From contig OY970182.1 in assembly GCA_963708095.1 (NCBI GenBank), positions 2,232,001 to 2,296,000 of the forward strand: DNA of 64,000 nucleotides, given 5' to 3'. Positions 1-7,271 of this stretch are shown here, in pieces (positions within the stretch are counted from its first letter, which is position 1; every line of letters begins with the position of its first letter). A model generated the notes under the pieces. The model was not told the DNA's origin. It worked only from the letters and a program-made list of their open reading frames with translations, and did no database searches. The translations under genes were made by a program, and so were the position numbers. This DNA is from JAJZVS01 sp963708095. Its GTDB lineage: Bacteria > Pseudomonadota > Alphaproteobacteria > Acetobacterales > Acetobacteraceae.

Positions 1-579
1 TCCGGACGCAGCATCACGGCGCCGAAGATGCCGAGCGCCGCCTATGCGACGATGCAGCAGACCCGCACGTTCTGGAAATCGAAGGGCTTCACCGATGCGC
101 AGGTTGCCGGCATCCTCGCCGGTGGCCCCGCAGCGGAGAGTGGTTTCAACCCCGGCCTCTCGGGCGACAACGGCACGTCGTATGGGCTGTATCAGGACCA
201 CAACGCCCGTATGCGCGCGTTGTTTGCCCGCTTCGGGCCACACCCCACGACTGCGCAGCAGAACGAATTCGCCTGGGACGAGTTGAACTCCCCGGAGGAC
301 CGCCCGTTGCTGCGAGCGCTCCGCAACACGTCCACCCCGGAACAATCGGCCTTGGTCTGGACCTCCGGTTTCGAGCGGCCCGCGGGAGGCGCCTATGAGG
401 CCCAGCGGCGGGCGGACGCGGCTGGGCAGTTCCTGCCGCCGACGCCCCCAACGGGGGCCGTGCACGTCACGGTTGATCTGAATGGCGCGCACCCCGGCAC
501 GACCGCAACGGCCACCGCGTCGGGCATCGCCACCGCGGCGCCCCCCAGGATCGCCACCAGCATGCCATACGCCCGATGA
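1..579 (+). CDS. Phage tail-tip lysozyme / tape-measure C-terminal region (5' partial)
   Basis: The frame is open to the first base of the window, so the gene probably begins upstream; the first ATG inside is at 28. From that ATG the protein is 183 residues. Residues 8-125 look like the phage tail lysozyme family, which cuts peptidoglycan during DNA injection: a helical start, AAESGFNPG with the likely catalytic Glu at residue 37, then GTSYGLYQ and a region ending in WTSGFERP. The tail after residue 135 is low-complexity and contains VHVTVDLNGAHPGTTA, a form common at the C-termini of phage tape-measure proteins. It overlaps the next gene by ATGA, so translation is probably coupled. The family is inferred by recognition, without a database search. 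Confidence 0.75.
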   Translation, partial: SGRSITAPKMPSAAYATMQQTRTFWKSKGFTDAQVAGILAGGPAAESGFNPGLSGDNGTSYGLYQDHNARMRALFARFGPHPTTAQQNEFAWDELNSPEDRPLLRALRNTSTPEQSALVWTSGFERPAGGAYEAQRRADAAGQFLPPTPPTGAVHVTVDLNGAHPGTTATATASGIATAAPPRIATSMPYAR

Positions 580-875
580 GCGGCGCGATGGACACGGGCG
601 AGGGGCTGATAAACGAGCTGGGGACCGCCGCGACCGAAATGGGCACCGCTGCACCTGAGGCGTTGGCCAGTCTGCTTGCCGTCGGTTCGGCCATTGGGTC
701 CGTTTTCACGATCGCCGCGGCGGGGGCGCTGCCGCCGCCTGAGGTGCGGATCGAGATTTCGATCGCCGCCGAGGATGCGGCGACCCGACTGCGCGGCCTC
801 GCCGATAGCGTGCTGGCGACTGCGGCGTTGTTCGACCGGGCGATGACCGCGCTCGGCCCCCGCGCCGATGCGTGA
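576..875 (+). CDS. Small hypothetical phage protein
   Basis: A 99-residue protein whose ATG overlaps the stop of the lysozyme gene (ATGA). Residues 10-60 are rich in Ala and Gly and could form a hydrophobic helix. Residues 60-99 carry acidic residues and look helical. I recognise no family. The overlap with the tail gene upstream and the fibre-like gene downstream places it in the tail module of the prophage; an assembly or membrane-associated role would only be a guess. Confidence 0.55.
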   Translation: MSGAMDTGEGLINELGTAATEMGTAAPEALASLLAVGSAIGSVFTIAAAGALPPPEVRIEISIAAEDAATRLRGLADSVLATAALFDRAMTALGPRADA

Positions 876-907
876 TCCCGCCCTCATCGAATCTTTCGGA
901 GCCACCC

Positions 908-2389
908 ATGCGCCCCATCCCCACACTCGCCGCACTGCTCCTGCTCGCCATCACCCCCGCCTGGGCGCAGAGTAACCCCGGCTTCACCAGCGGCTCCGTG
1001 CTCTCCGCGCCGGCCCTCAACGGCGCGTTCCAGACGAAGGCCGACACCGCCAACGGCGTCCTGAGCAACCCGACCTTCACGGGGCTCGGCACCTTCGGCG
1101 CCACCGGCACCAACACCCTCACGATCACCCCCGGCGCCTCGACCTCCGCCCCAACGACGCTGACCCTCTCCGGTAGTGGGGCGTTGGCGTTGCCGGCGTT
1201 CACCGCCCCCTCCGCCACGATCACGACGCTAACCGGCACCCTGACCGGCTCCGCGTCCCTCGATCTCCCCCTCACCGGCGGCACTCTGACGGGACCGCTA
1301 AGCGTCGGCAGCGGCCCCGGCTTCTCCCTGTCCACCGCTGGCGGCATCAACCTCGGCATCGGTACCGCCGGGAGCAGCCCGGTCACGATCCAGGCGGCGA
1401 ACAACAACAACATCGTCTTGTCCACGGGCGGCCAGGTGATCGTCGGCAGCCAGTATAGCCCGCTCGTGTCGGGCTACTATGAGAACACCGAAAGCACCTA
1501 TACGCAGTCCGGCACAGCACCGACCCCGCTGCTCAATCTCGGCGGGCAGTTCACCGGAGCGTTCGGCAGTGGTGGTTACGCCCCGTACTACGCGCTCGGC
1601 ACGACAAGCGACACCGCCGACGCCAGCGGCATGTCGCAGGGCGCCATGGTGCTGCTCGTGAACGGCAATTGGGGCGGCTCTGGCTTCAAGGGCAGCCGCA
1701 GCGGCATCTATGTGCAGCAGACACAGCAGGCCGCGACGACCGATCCCAGCACTGCGATTGCCGGCATCTCGACCAATGAATTTGCCTCCTACAACATGGG
1801 CGGCACCGGGACGGGCATCGGGAACGGCGGCGGCGCGATCTACGGCGGCGTGTTGAAAGCCACGGCCGAGGGAACTGCGACGGACCTGTATCGGGTGCTT
1901 GGCGCCGAGGTGGATTTCGGCATGTCGGGCTCGTCCACCGCGAGCAAGCAAGGCGCGCTGTCCCTGGTGCTGCTTTCCAATTCGACGAACACTGCGGCGC
2001 TGCAAAACTCGTTCTTGAACCTTGCCGCACAGCCGCCGACCGGCGCGACGAACACCATTCCGGCCATCGCCAACGGCATCGCGTTCGGGGAGTACGATGG
2101 GCAATGGGCGTTCGGCACCAGCAGCACCTTGATCGGCACCATCGCGCAGACCGTGGCGAACCCCGGCGGTGCGCCGACCTTGGCGATGGACGCCAACTAT
2201 GGCGTTGACCTCCGCGCCGTCACGTTCACCACCGCAGCCTTCGCCAGCACGGGGTTTTCGGTGGACGGGTCCGGCAACGTGACGGCGGCATCCTACAAGG
2301 TCGGCAGTGCTGCCGGCGTTTCATGCCCCGCCGGCACCGTCAGCCTGACCACGCTCACGATCACCAACGGGATCGTAACGCATTGCTGA
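908..2389 (+). CDS. Prophage tail fibre-like / receptor-binding protein with signal-like N-terminus
   Basis: I start this at 908 (MRPIPTLAALLLL) because GGAG lies at 898-901; an in-frame ATG at 872 would overlap the previous gene. The product is 493 residues. Residues 1-20 form a signal-peptide-like segment ending AWAQ. Residues 40-110 hold Gly/Thr-rich repeated units of the kind seen in phage fibre shafts (LSNPTFTGLGTFG, then LDLPLTGGTLTGPLSVG). The middle is a beta-rich domain. The C-terminus ends CPAGTVSLTTLTITNGIVTHC, a small two-Cys cap. It follows the lysozyme gene in the tail module. A signal peptide on a fibre protein is unusual but is seen in prophages of this group. Host specificity is unknown. 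Confidence 0.65.
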   Translation: MRPIPTLAALLLLAITPAWAQSNPGFTSGSVLSAPALNGAFQTKADTANGVLSNPTFTGLGTFGATGTNTLTITPGASTSAPTTLTLSGSGALALPAFTAPSATITTLTGTLTGSASLDLPLTGGTLTGPLSVGSGPGFSLSTAGGINLGIGTAGSSPVTIQAANNNNIVLSTGGQVIVGSQYSPLVSGYYENTESTYTQSGTAPTPLLNLGGQFTGAFGSGGYAPYYALGTTSDTADASGMSQGAMVLLVNGNWGGSGFKGSRSGIYVQQTQQAATTDPSTAIAGISTNEFASYNMGGTGTGIGNGGGAIYGGVLKATAEGTATDLYRVLGAEVDFGMSGSSTASKQGALSLVLLSNSTNTAALQNSFLNLAAQPPTGATNTIPAIANGIAFGEYDGQWAFGTSSTLIGTIAQTVANPGGAPTLAMDANYGVDLRAVTFTTAAFASTGFSVDGSGNVTAASYKVGSAAGVSCPAGTVSLTTLTITNGIVTHC

Positions 2390-2414
2390 TGATCGACGCG
2401 CTTCCGGTGCTGCT

Positions 2415-2573
2415 GTGACGACCCGCGAACGCCTGCTCGACCTCGCCGACCGGCTCCGCCGGCTGCCGCCACCGGATCACCGGGACCCGGAACGGTTCCA
2501 CGTCGCGCGCGACGACCTGGCGGCCGAGCTGCGGCGCGTGGCGGCCGAGGGCGAGCCGGGGCGCCCGGCATGA
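2415..2573 (+). CDS. Small phage-associated helical protein, GTG start
   Basis: A 52-residue protein opening with GTG (VTTRERLLDLADRL). It is rich in Arg, Leu and Asp and is probably one long helix pair broken by a PPPDHRDP turn at residues 20-27. Its TGA overlaps the ATG of the next gene (ATGA), and it starts 25 bases after the fibre-like gene, so it sits in one transcription unit with its neighbours. I recall similar tiny proteins at the tail end of Acetobacteraceae prophages, but no function is known to me. Confidence 0.55.
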   Translation: MTTRERLLDLADRLRRLPPPDHRDPERFHVARDDLAAELRRVAAEGEPGRPA

Positions 2574-2833
2574 GCGACGGCCCCGACCTCGCTGTGTTGC
2601 GCGTGATTGCGGAAGACCCGCTTGCCCGGCCGAGCGAACGAATGGCGGCCCGGGCTGCGCTGAAGGAGGCGGGGGAGCTTCGCCGCCGGCAGTGCACCGA
2701 CTGCGGCGCCCGGTTCCTGCCGGACTATCCCGGCCGGTGGCGCTGCCAGCCGTGCCGGGCGGGCGAGCTTGCCGGGCTGGTGCAGGATGAGAGGGTGCCG
2801 ATGGAGACCCGGCAGGCGGCGGCGCCTCAATAG
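2570..2833 (+). CDS. Small zinc-ribbon protein of the prophage
   Basis: An 87-residue protein. Residues 1-38 are helical and residues 40-65 form a zinc ribbon with two Cys pairs (CTDCGARF and CQPC), so a single zinc ion is expected. Such ribbons often bind nucleic acid or another protein, but no catalytic motif is present. It is coupled to the 52-residue gene by an ATGA overlap. Its 3' end overlaps the 3' end of the convergent lipoprotein gene by 7 bases, so the two genes share a stop region. Confidence 0.6.
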   Translation: MSDGPDLAVLRVIAEDPLARPSERMAARAALKEAGELRRRQCTDCGARFLPDYPGRWRCQPCRAGELAGLVQDERVPMETRQAAAPQ

Positions 2834-3360
2834 GCGATGAAGGGGCCCGGCTGCCACGTGCCCATGGTATCACCGGCGCTGTTCGGCATGAATGTCAGCG
2901 TGCCGGGCACCTCTTCGCCGTCCGAAAACCAGTAGAGGCCACGGCACACGACCTTGCCCGGTACATTCGGTGTCGTAATGTGGGTGATATTGACCACTTG
3001 AAACCCCCGCGAAACCAGTGACGGGAAGGTGTTCATCTGCTCAATGAGATTCCGGACCATGGCGGGGTCGCGGCAGGTGTTGTCTGGCGCATTCTCGGCA
3101 GCGATTTGGGCCTTCCTGGCGGCCTTCTCTTCGGCTTGGGCTTTCTTCTCCTGTGCCGCCTGTTCTCTCTCCCTCTCGGCGTTTGCGGCATCTTGCGCTG
3201 CCCGCTGTGCCGCGAATTGCGCCTGGTATTCCGCCTGTTGTTTCTGCTCGGCGGCAGCCTCGCAGGACGAATCGGCAGGGAATATGCTGCAGTATTGGCT
3301 GGACGGCGCACAGCCGGTGAGAAGCGCGAGCGCAAGCAATGAGGCGACGCGATGGGTCAT
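2827..3360 (-). CDS. Lipoprotein with coiled coil (prophage cargo)
   Basis: A 177-residue lipoprotein. I choose the ATG at 3360 (MTHRVASLLALALLTGC), with AGGGGAAG just upstream; a longer open frame reaching 3522 lacks support. The lipobox LLTGC predicts lipidation at Cys17 and envelope anchoring. Residues 36-90 are a charged Ala/Glu/Gln/Arg coiled coil. Residues 95-177 are a small globular domain with Cys residues (DNTCRDPAM and KVVCRGLYWF). It lies on the opposite strand to the tail genes, as phage moron genes often do. A host-envelope change such as superinfection exclusion is possible but not shown. Confidence 0.65.
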   Translation of the reverse strand: MTHRVASLLALALLTGCAPSSQYCSIFPADSSCEAAAEQKQQAEYQAQFAAQRAAQDAANAEREREQAAQEKKAQAEEKAARKAQIAAENAPDNTCRDPAMVRNLIEQMNTFPSLVSRGFQVVNITHITTPNVPGKVVCRGLYWFSDGEEVPGTLTFMPNSAGDTMGTWQPGPFIAY

Positions 3361-3677
3361 GATCTTCCCCTGGCGGACCGTTGCGGGATCATCGCCCAAC
3401 ACGGCGTCGGCCGCAACGTTTCGGGAAAGGGAAAACGATCGGCTTGACACCCCCCCCGCCCCCGGCGCAGGGTCCGGACCGGAGCCTAGAAAACTCCTTG
3501 CAAGAGCGGCCCGCGCCGTCAAAGCGGATTCCGCGTTACATCCGGGGGCGTCGTGCGCATGTCCAGGGGCGAAAGCCCTAAAGGTGCGATGGCCCGCCTC
3601 TTGCCGGGTTTTCTACCCCCGGAGCCGCGCGGCTAGAAAACGCGATGCTCCGGCAACATGAGCAAGAGGAGCCTCGC
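3361..3677. promoter_or_regulatory. Divergent intergenic region with TAGAAAA sites and an inverted repeat
   Basis: This 317-base gap separates the lipoprotein gene (leftward) from the Tat-signal gene (rightward), so it should hold two promoters. An inverted repeat GTTTTCTA / TAGAAAAC occupies 3608-3615 and 3634-3641 with an 18-base spacer. A further CTAGAAAA lies at 3486-3493. The same octamer recurs at 5666-5673 in front of the winged-helix gene. This suggests shared operators, but no binding data exist. Confidence 0.4.
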
Positions 3678-4151
3678 ATGCCCCGTGCACGCGACGATGG
3701 GCAGACACGCCCGAACACCACCCCCGCCGACAATACCCGCCGCAGCCTGCTCGCCGGCGCTGCTGCCACCCTCGCCGCCGCCCCGTTCGCGGCTCACGCG
3801 GCGCAGCTCCGCACGGTCGGGGCGCTGGCACGGGATGCTGGCCCGGATGCCGGGCTGCTCGCCGCCTGCGCGGCCTTCATGGCGACGGACGCCGAGGTGC
3901 AGGCATGGAACCGCGACGAGCGTCCCGAATACGCCGATGATGCGGTGTCGGGGCGACTCATGGACCGCTGGCACGAGCTGGCGTGGCAAATCGAAGGCAT
4001 CCCGGCACGCACGGCTGCCGGGATATCGGCGAAGGCCAGGGTTGCCGCCGAGGCGCTGTACAGTGTGCGCATGCCGGACGGCACGTTCGACGGGGTGGAG
4101 GAGACGCTTGCCCTCTCCGCGCTCCGCGACATGGCGGGGAGCGCGGCATAA
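3678..4151 (+). CDS. Exported hypothetical protein with Tat-like signal (prophage cargo)
   Basis: I start at 3678 (MPRARDDG) because AGGAG lies about 9 bases upstream; an ATG at 3645 is possible but lacks a binding site. The product is 157 residues. Residues 20-45 carry NTRRSLLAGAAATLAAAP, a twin-arginine-like signal followed by a hydrophobic stretch and AHA cleavage site. The mature part (about 110 residues) is helical and contains two Trp residues in AEVQAWNRDE and DRWHELAWQIE. I do not recognise the family. Its TAA overlaps the next ATG (TAATG), so it is coupled to the following gene. Confidence 0.6.
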   Translation: MPRARDDGQTRPNTTPADNTRRSLLAGAAATLAAAPFAAHAAQLRTVGALARDAGPDAGLLAACAAFMATDAEVQAWNRDERPEYADDAVSGRLMDRWHELAWQIEGIPARTAAGISAKARVAAEALYSVRMPDGTFDGVEETLALSALRDMAGSAA

Positions 4152-4624
4152 TGGCCCGGAAACCCCTCCCGCCGACCGAGACCATCCCGGCCATGATGCG
4201 TTTCCGCCAGATCGCCGCCGAGGCCCGCGACCACCTGTTGTTGGCAGACGGGCCGCCGCATCCCGACGCGGACCTGCTCGACCTCTGCGCCGAGGCCCTG
4301 CATCACCTCGCCCGCGCGCAGAAGGCGTTCGATGCCCGGCGGATAAGCAACTGGTGCTATCTTGAAGGAGATGCGCGGAAGGCTGCGGAGGCCGAATATG
4401 ACCGCCTGCTTCCAGTGGCCCAGGAAGGTGAGCGCGCCGGGAAACCCGCTCTGGTGCGCATCGCCAAGATGAAGGCCACCACCGCCGCCGGCATCTTCGC
4501 GAAGGCCATGGTGGTCCGCTGCTCGAAAACCGGGGCGGCAGGGCTGGCGACGACGCTGGCGGAGGACCTGATCGCGTGCCCGGGCTTGCGGGCTGCGCTA
4601 TGGCCGGCGACGGCGGAGGACTGA
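4151..4624 (+). CDS. Hypothetical helical protein (prophage cargo)
   Basis: A 157-residue cytoplasmic protein starting MARKPLPP at 4151, inside the stop codon of the previous gene. It is mostly helical, with repeated Ala-rich heptads. The segment KMKATTAAGIFAKAMVVR near residues 106-123 resembles a stretch of the preceding protein (TAAGISAKARVAAEAL). The two genes may therefore share a fold or descend from a duplication, with the second lacking a signal peptide. No known domain is recognised. It lies in an operon-like run from 3678 to 4839. Confidence 0.55.
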   Translation: MARKPLPPTETIPAMMRFRQIAAEARDHLLLADGPPHPDADLLDLCAEALHHLARAQKAFDARRISNWCYLEGDARKAAEAEYDRLLPVAQEGERAGKPALVRIAKMKATTAAGIFAKAMVVRCSKTGAAGLATTLAEDLIACPGLRAALWPATAED

Positions 4625-4626
4625 CC

Positions 4627-4839
4627 ATGCCGCAACACCTATGGCGCAGGTTCTCGACCGTCCGGGCGTGCGAAGTGTGCCTGACCTGCCAGACCGAGAC
4701 CGCCGGGGAATGGGTGCCGGCGGTCGGGCCGATCTGCCCGGGTGATCGGGATGATGATGCTGGCGGGCGTAGGGGGCGGGGCGGGAAGCCGATGCCGCCG
4801 ACGGGGGCGCCGAAGGTGCGGGAGCTGGTCGAGGCCTGA
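4627..4839 (+). CDS. Small Cys-containing hypothetical protein
   Basis: A 70-residue protein beginning MPQHLWRRFSTV, two bases after the previous stop. Residues 16-24 hold CEVCLTCQ and a further Cys follows at GPICPGD, giving a possible single zinc site. The C-terminal half is Gly/Arg-rich (GGRRGRGGK) and looks disordered and nucleic-acid friendly. No family is recognised. It is the last gene of the rightward cargo run before the two leftward genes. Confidence 0.5.
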   Translation: MPQHLWRRFSTVRACEVCLTCQTETAGEWVPAVGPICPGDRDDDAGGRRGRGGKPMPPTGAPKVRELVEA

Positions 4840-4903
4840 TCCCGCGGCTGGTGTGACGATGGGGCCGCTTGGGAGACCGGGCGGCCCTTTTTGCATCCGC
4901 GCG

Positions 4904-5293
4904 CTATCGGGCTGGCGTGCCGCCCGGCACGTCGGTCCGGACCCATCCCTCACCATCTGGCCCCGGCGCGTTGTTGTAGCCGCAAGCGGTGCATTCTCGG
5001 ACTCGAAAAGCCTCCATGCCGAGGCCCTTCCAGCGTCCGATCTCAATCATTGGCGCGGGCGGAAAATGGCGGCGACAGAGCTCGTACCCAAGCCCCACTG
5101 CAATCTGCGCCTCGGCGAGTTGTAGCTGCCGCTGCGCCTGTGCGAGCAACTCGCCGATCGCATCCTTACCGCCGCCAGCCGGGAGCGCGCGCTGAACATC
5201 CGCCGCCAGCCCCAGAGCGGTCCGGAGCGTATCAAATCCGCTCTTGGCGAGCGCCAACCCTTCGGCGAGCGATGCGATGTCCATGTTGCCCAT
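4904..5293 (-). CDS. Hypothetical protein (prophage/mobile-element associated)
   Basis: A 129-residue protein. Residues 5-85 are an amphipathic helical region (LAEGLALAKSGFDTLRTAL, then LLAQAQRQLQLAEAQIAV), probably a coiled-coil or bundle. Residues 88-125 carry scattered Cys (ELCRRHF, ECTACGYNN) that may bind zinc. It starts 4 bases after the stop of the winged-helix gene upstream, so the two are probably one leftward transcript. I have seen related N-termini in mobile-element contexts but cannot name a function. Confidence 0.55.
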   Translation of the reverse strand: MGNMDIASLAEGLALAKSGFDTLRTALGLAADVQRALPAGGGKDAIGELLAQAQRQLQLAEAQIAVGLGYELCRRHFPPAPMIEIGRWKGLGMEAFRVRECTACGYNNAPGPDGEGWVRTDVPGGTPAR

Positions 5294-5297
5294 GACC

Positions 5298-5612
5298 TTA
5301 CCCGCCGAGCGCTTCGGCGCCCGGGAAGCTCAAGCTTATCGTCCAACAGCTACGAATCCGCGATTCCTGTTTGCGCCCCTCGTCCGTCAGTTGAACATAG
5401 TTCCTCCCGCCCTCCCTGGACGGGTTCTTAACCCACCCTTCGTCAATCAGGGACTGCACCGCCTGGGACACCCGGGGGGGCTCCGCGGGAAGCCCGGCCG
5501 CGCGCCCCGCTTCCATGACGTCGAGTTGGGGGTAAGGGACACTGGCAGCTTGCGCCCTGTCGTCCTGCAAGATCGCGAGCAGCAGCCGGTCCCGATATTC
5601 GTCCCGCGTCAC
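5298..5612 (-). CDS. Winged-helix DNA-binding protein, GTG start
   Basis: A 104-residue protein opening with GTG at 5612 behind a GGGGGAG ribosome site. Residues 45-85 look like a winged helix: VSQAVQSLIDEGWV as recognition-helix region, then GGRNYVQLTDEGRK as wing, similar to MarR/PadR-type regulators. The first 40 residues are helical and acidic. It is the first gene of a leftward pair and lies directly beside a cluster of GCTAGC palindromes at 5633-5666, which makes autoregulation plausible. It may be the local prophage regulator; this is inference from position. Confidence 0.6.
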   Translation of the reverse strand: MTRDEYRDRLLLAILQDDRAQAASVPYPQLDVMEAGRAAGLPAEPPRVSQAVQSLIDEGWVKNPSREGGRNYVQLTDEGRKQESRIRSCWTISLSFPGAEALGG

Positions 5613-5632
5613 AGTCTCCCCCAGAGAATCGA

Positions 5633-5673
5633 GCTAGCCGACATCTCGTGCTAGCTATGTGCTAGCTAGAAAA
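5633..5673. promoter_or_regulatory. Cluster of GCTAGC palindromes (operator candidate)
   Basis: Three copies of the hexamer palindrome GCTAGC start at 5633, 5650 and 5661. The last two lie in a TGCTAGCTA direct repeat with an 11-base step, about one helical turn. CTAGAAAA follows at 5666-5673. The cluster sits just upstream of the winged-helix gene and before the tRNA-Val 3' end. The arrangement suits a dimeric repressor binding side by side. Confidence 0.45.
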
Positions 5674-5713
5674 GCCTCCGGGACCGCCGGCGTCCCGTAA
5701 CCCATTGAAAGTA

Positions 5714-5788
5714 TGGTGGGCGCGACAGGGATCGAACCTGTGACCCCTACCGTGTCAAGGTAGTGCTCTTCCGCTGAGCTACGCGCCC
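5714..5788 (-). tRNA. tRNA-Val (anticodon GAC)
   Basis: The minus strand folds as a full cloverleaf: acceptor GGGCGCG paired with CGCGCCC, anticodon stem CTACC/GGTAG with loop TTGACAC (anticodon GAC), T arm around GGTTCGATCCC, and an encoded CCA end at 5714-5716. The 3' end faces the prophage genes at 1-5700, which fits use of the tRNA as an integration site. No direct att repeat can be confirmed because the far end of the prophage is outside the window. Confidence 0.95.
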
Positions 5789-6018
5789 GTCCAGCCGGCG
5801 CCCCGCTTCTACCCGCGCCCGCCCTACCCGGCAAGCCGCGCCCGCGGGTATGAATCCTGTTGCCCGCCCGGCCCCCGCTATGCCACGCTGCGTTGCAACA
5901 TCCAGCCGGGGCACGACCCGCGCCCCGGCGCCTCCGGGCGGAAACCACCAGTCAGCAGGACTTCGCGCAACCTGGCCGCGCGCTCCTGGCCGCGGCCCCT
6001 GTCACGGAGGACGCGCCA

Positions 6019-6450
6019 ATGCTGGATCATCCCCTGGTCAACCTGTTCGCGCACATCAAGCCCGGCGATACCGAATGGAAGGGCGACGGGCTGCGCGACT
6101 TTTTCCTCTACAAGGACCTCGGCGTGGCGGAGGCCACCGGCGGGCGCGTGCTCGCCCAGTTGGTGAAAGCCGCCCGCCCGCCCGAACACGGCACCGGCTG
6201 GCACCAGCACGTGGCCACGTTCCACATCGTGCTGATGCTGAAAGGCTGGGCCAAGTTCATGTACGAGGACAAGGAGCACCTGGTTGCCGCCGGCGATTGC
6301 GTGCATCAGCGCCCGGGGATCACCCACTACCTGTTCGACTACGCGCCCGATATGGAATACTTGGAAGTCATCGCCCCGGCGGATTTCGCCACCATCGACG
6401 TCGCCTATCCCGTCCCGGTGCCGCCGCCCACGCCCTGGCCGGAGGCGTGA
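6019..6450 (+). CDS. Cupin-domain protein
   Basis: A 143-residue single-domain cupin. I start at 6019 (MLDHPLVN) because GGAGG lies at 6006-6010; an upstream open frame has no ribosome site. The first cupin motif is around GTGWHQHVATFHIVLMLKG (residues 61-79) with two His metal-ligand candidates. The second is around GDCVHQRPGITHYL, with two further His residues. A small metal-binding barrel is therefore expected. Substrate and role are unknown. The gene stands alone between tRNA-Val and a convergent GST gene. Confidence 0.75.
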   Translation: MLDHPLVNLFAHIKPGDTEWKGDGLRDFFLYKDLGVAEATGGRVLAQLVKAARPPEHGTGWHQHVATFHIVLMLKGWAKFMYEDKEHLVAAGDCVHQRPGITHYLFDYAPDMEYLEVIAPADFATIDVAYPVPVPPPTPWPEA

Positions 6451-6496
6451 CCGGAAAGGGGCGTGCCCGGCGCGAGGATGGCCGGCGCGGGGGCGT

Positions 6497-7168
6497 TCAG
6501 AACTCGACTTCCAGATCCTCGATCTGCTCGGGTTCCGCCTCGGCCGCCTCGGTCCACTCGCGGAGGTCGGGCCAGTCCAGGATGCGGGCGGCGTATTCCG
6601 CTGCCGCACCCGCGAGCCGCACGTCGTAGGTGACGAACCGGGTCACCACCGGGGCGTACATCGCATCGGCCACGGTCAGTTGCCGCCCGAACAGGTACGG
6701 GCCGCCCCAGGTTTCCAGGCACTCCTCCCAGATCGCCACGATGCGCGCGATGTCCGCGCGCGCGCCGGACCACACGGTGAACCCCGGGCGCCGGCCGCGC
6801 AGGTTCATCGGCAAGGAGGAGCGCAGGGCGGAAAACCCCGAGTGCATCTCCCCCGAGATCGATCGGCAGCGGGCGCGCGCGGCGCGATCGAGCGGATACA
6901 TCCCGGCTTTCGGCCGGATCTCGTGCAGGTATTCGGCGATCGCCATCGTGTCCCACACCCGCACGCCCTCATGCACCAGGCAGGGCACCAGGATCGACGA
7001 CGATTGCAGCAGCAGTTCCGCCCGCGTCGCCGGATCGTCCGCCGCCACCACCTGCTCGCGGAACGGCAGGCCGGACAGCCGGGCGAGCAGGAACCCGCGC
7101 AGCGACCAGGAGGAGTAGTTCTTGCTGCTGATGAGCAAGGTCGTATCCGACACGGTGGCCTCGGCCAT
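6497..7168 (-). CDS. Glutathione S-transferase family protein
   Basis: A 223-residue GST. I choose the ATG at 7168 (MAEATVSD) with AAGGGGAC upstream. Residues 9-85 form the thioredoxin-like domain, with ISSKNYSSWSLRG as the likely glutathione-site Ser region, ILVPCLVHEG containing the conserved cis-Pro, and VWDTMAIAEYL. Residues 95-215 are the helical domain. It probably conjugates or reduces small electrophiles with glutathione. It is divergent from the PHB depolymerase gene, 103 bases away. Nothing in the context identifies its substrate. Confidence 0.85.
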   Translation of the reverse strand: MAEATVSDTTLLISSKNYSSWSLRGFLLARLSGLPFREQVVAADDPATRAELLLQSSSILVPCLVHEGVRVWDTMAIAEYLHEIRPKAGMYPLDRAARARCRSISGEMHSGFSALRSSLPMNLRGRRPGFTVWSGARADIARIVAIWEECLETWGGPYLFGRQLTVADAMYAPVVTRFVTYDVRLAGAAAEYAARILDWPDLREWTEAAEAEPEQIEDLEVEF

Positions 7169-7271
7169 GGCGTCCCCTTCCCGAGCGACTTGCGATGCTG
7201 CGGTGCAATGTACCACAATGCCCGGCCGACCGGGACAAAATCCTCCAGCCAGGAGTGCCGCCATCACGTCG

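Noticed and set aside
3361..3522. N-terminal extension of the coiled-coil lipoprotein up to 3522
   Set aside because: It would bury the signal peptide and lipobox inside the protein. The ATG at 3360 has its own ribosome site.
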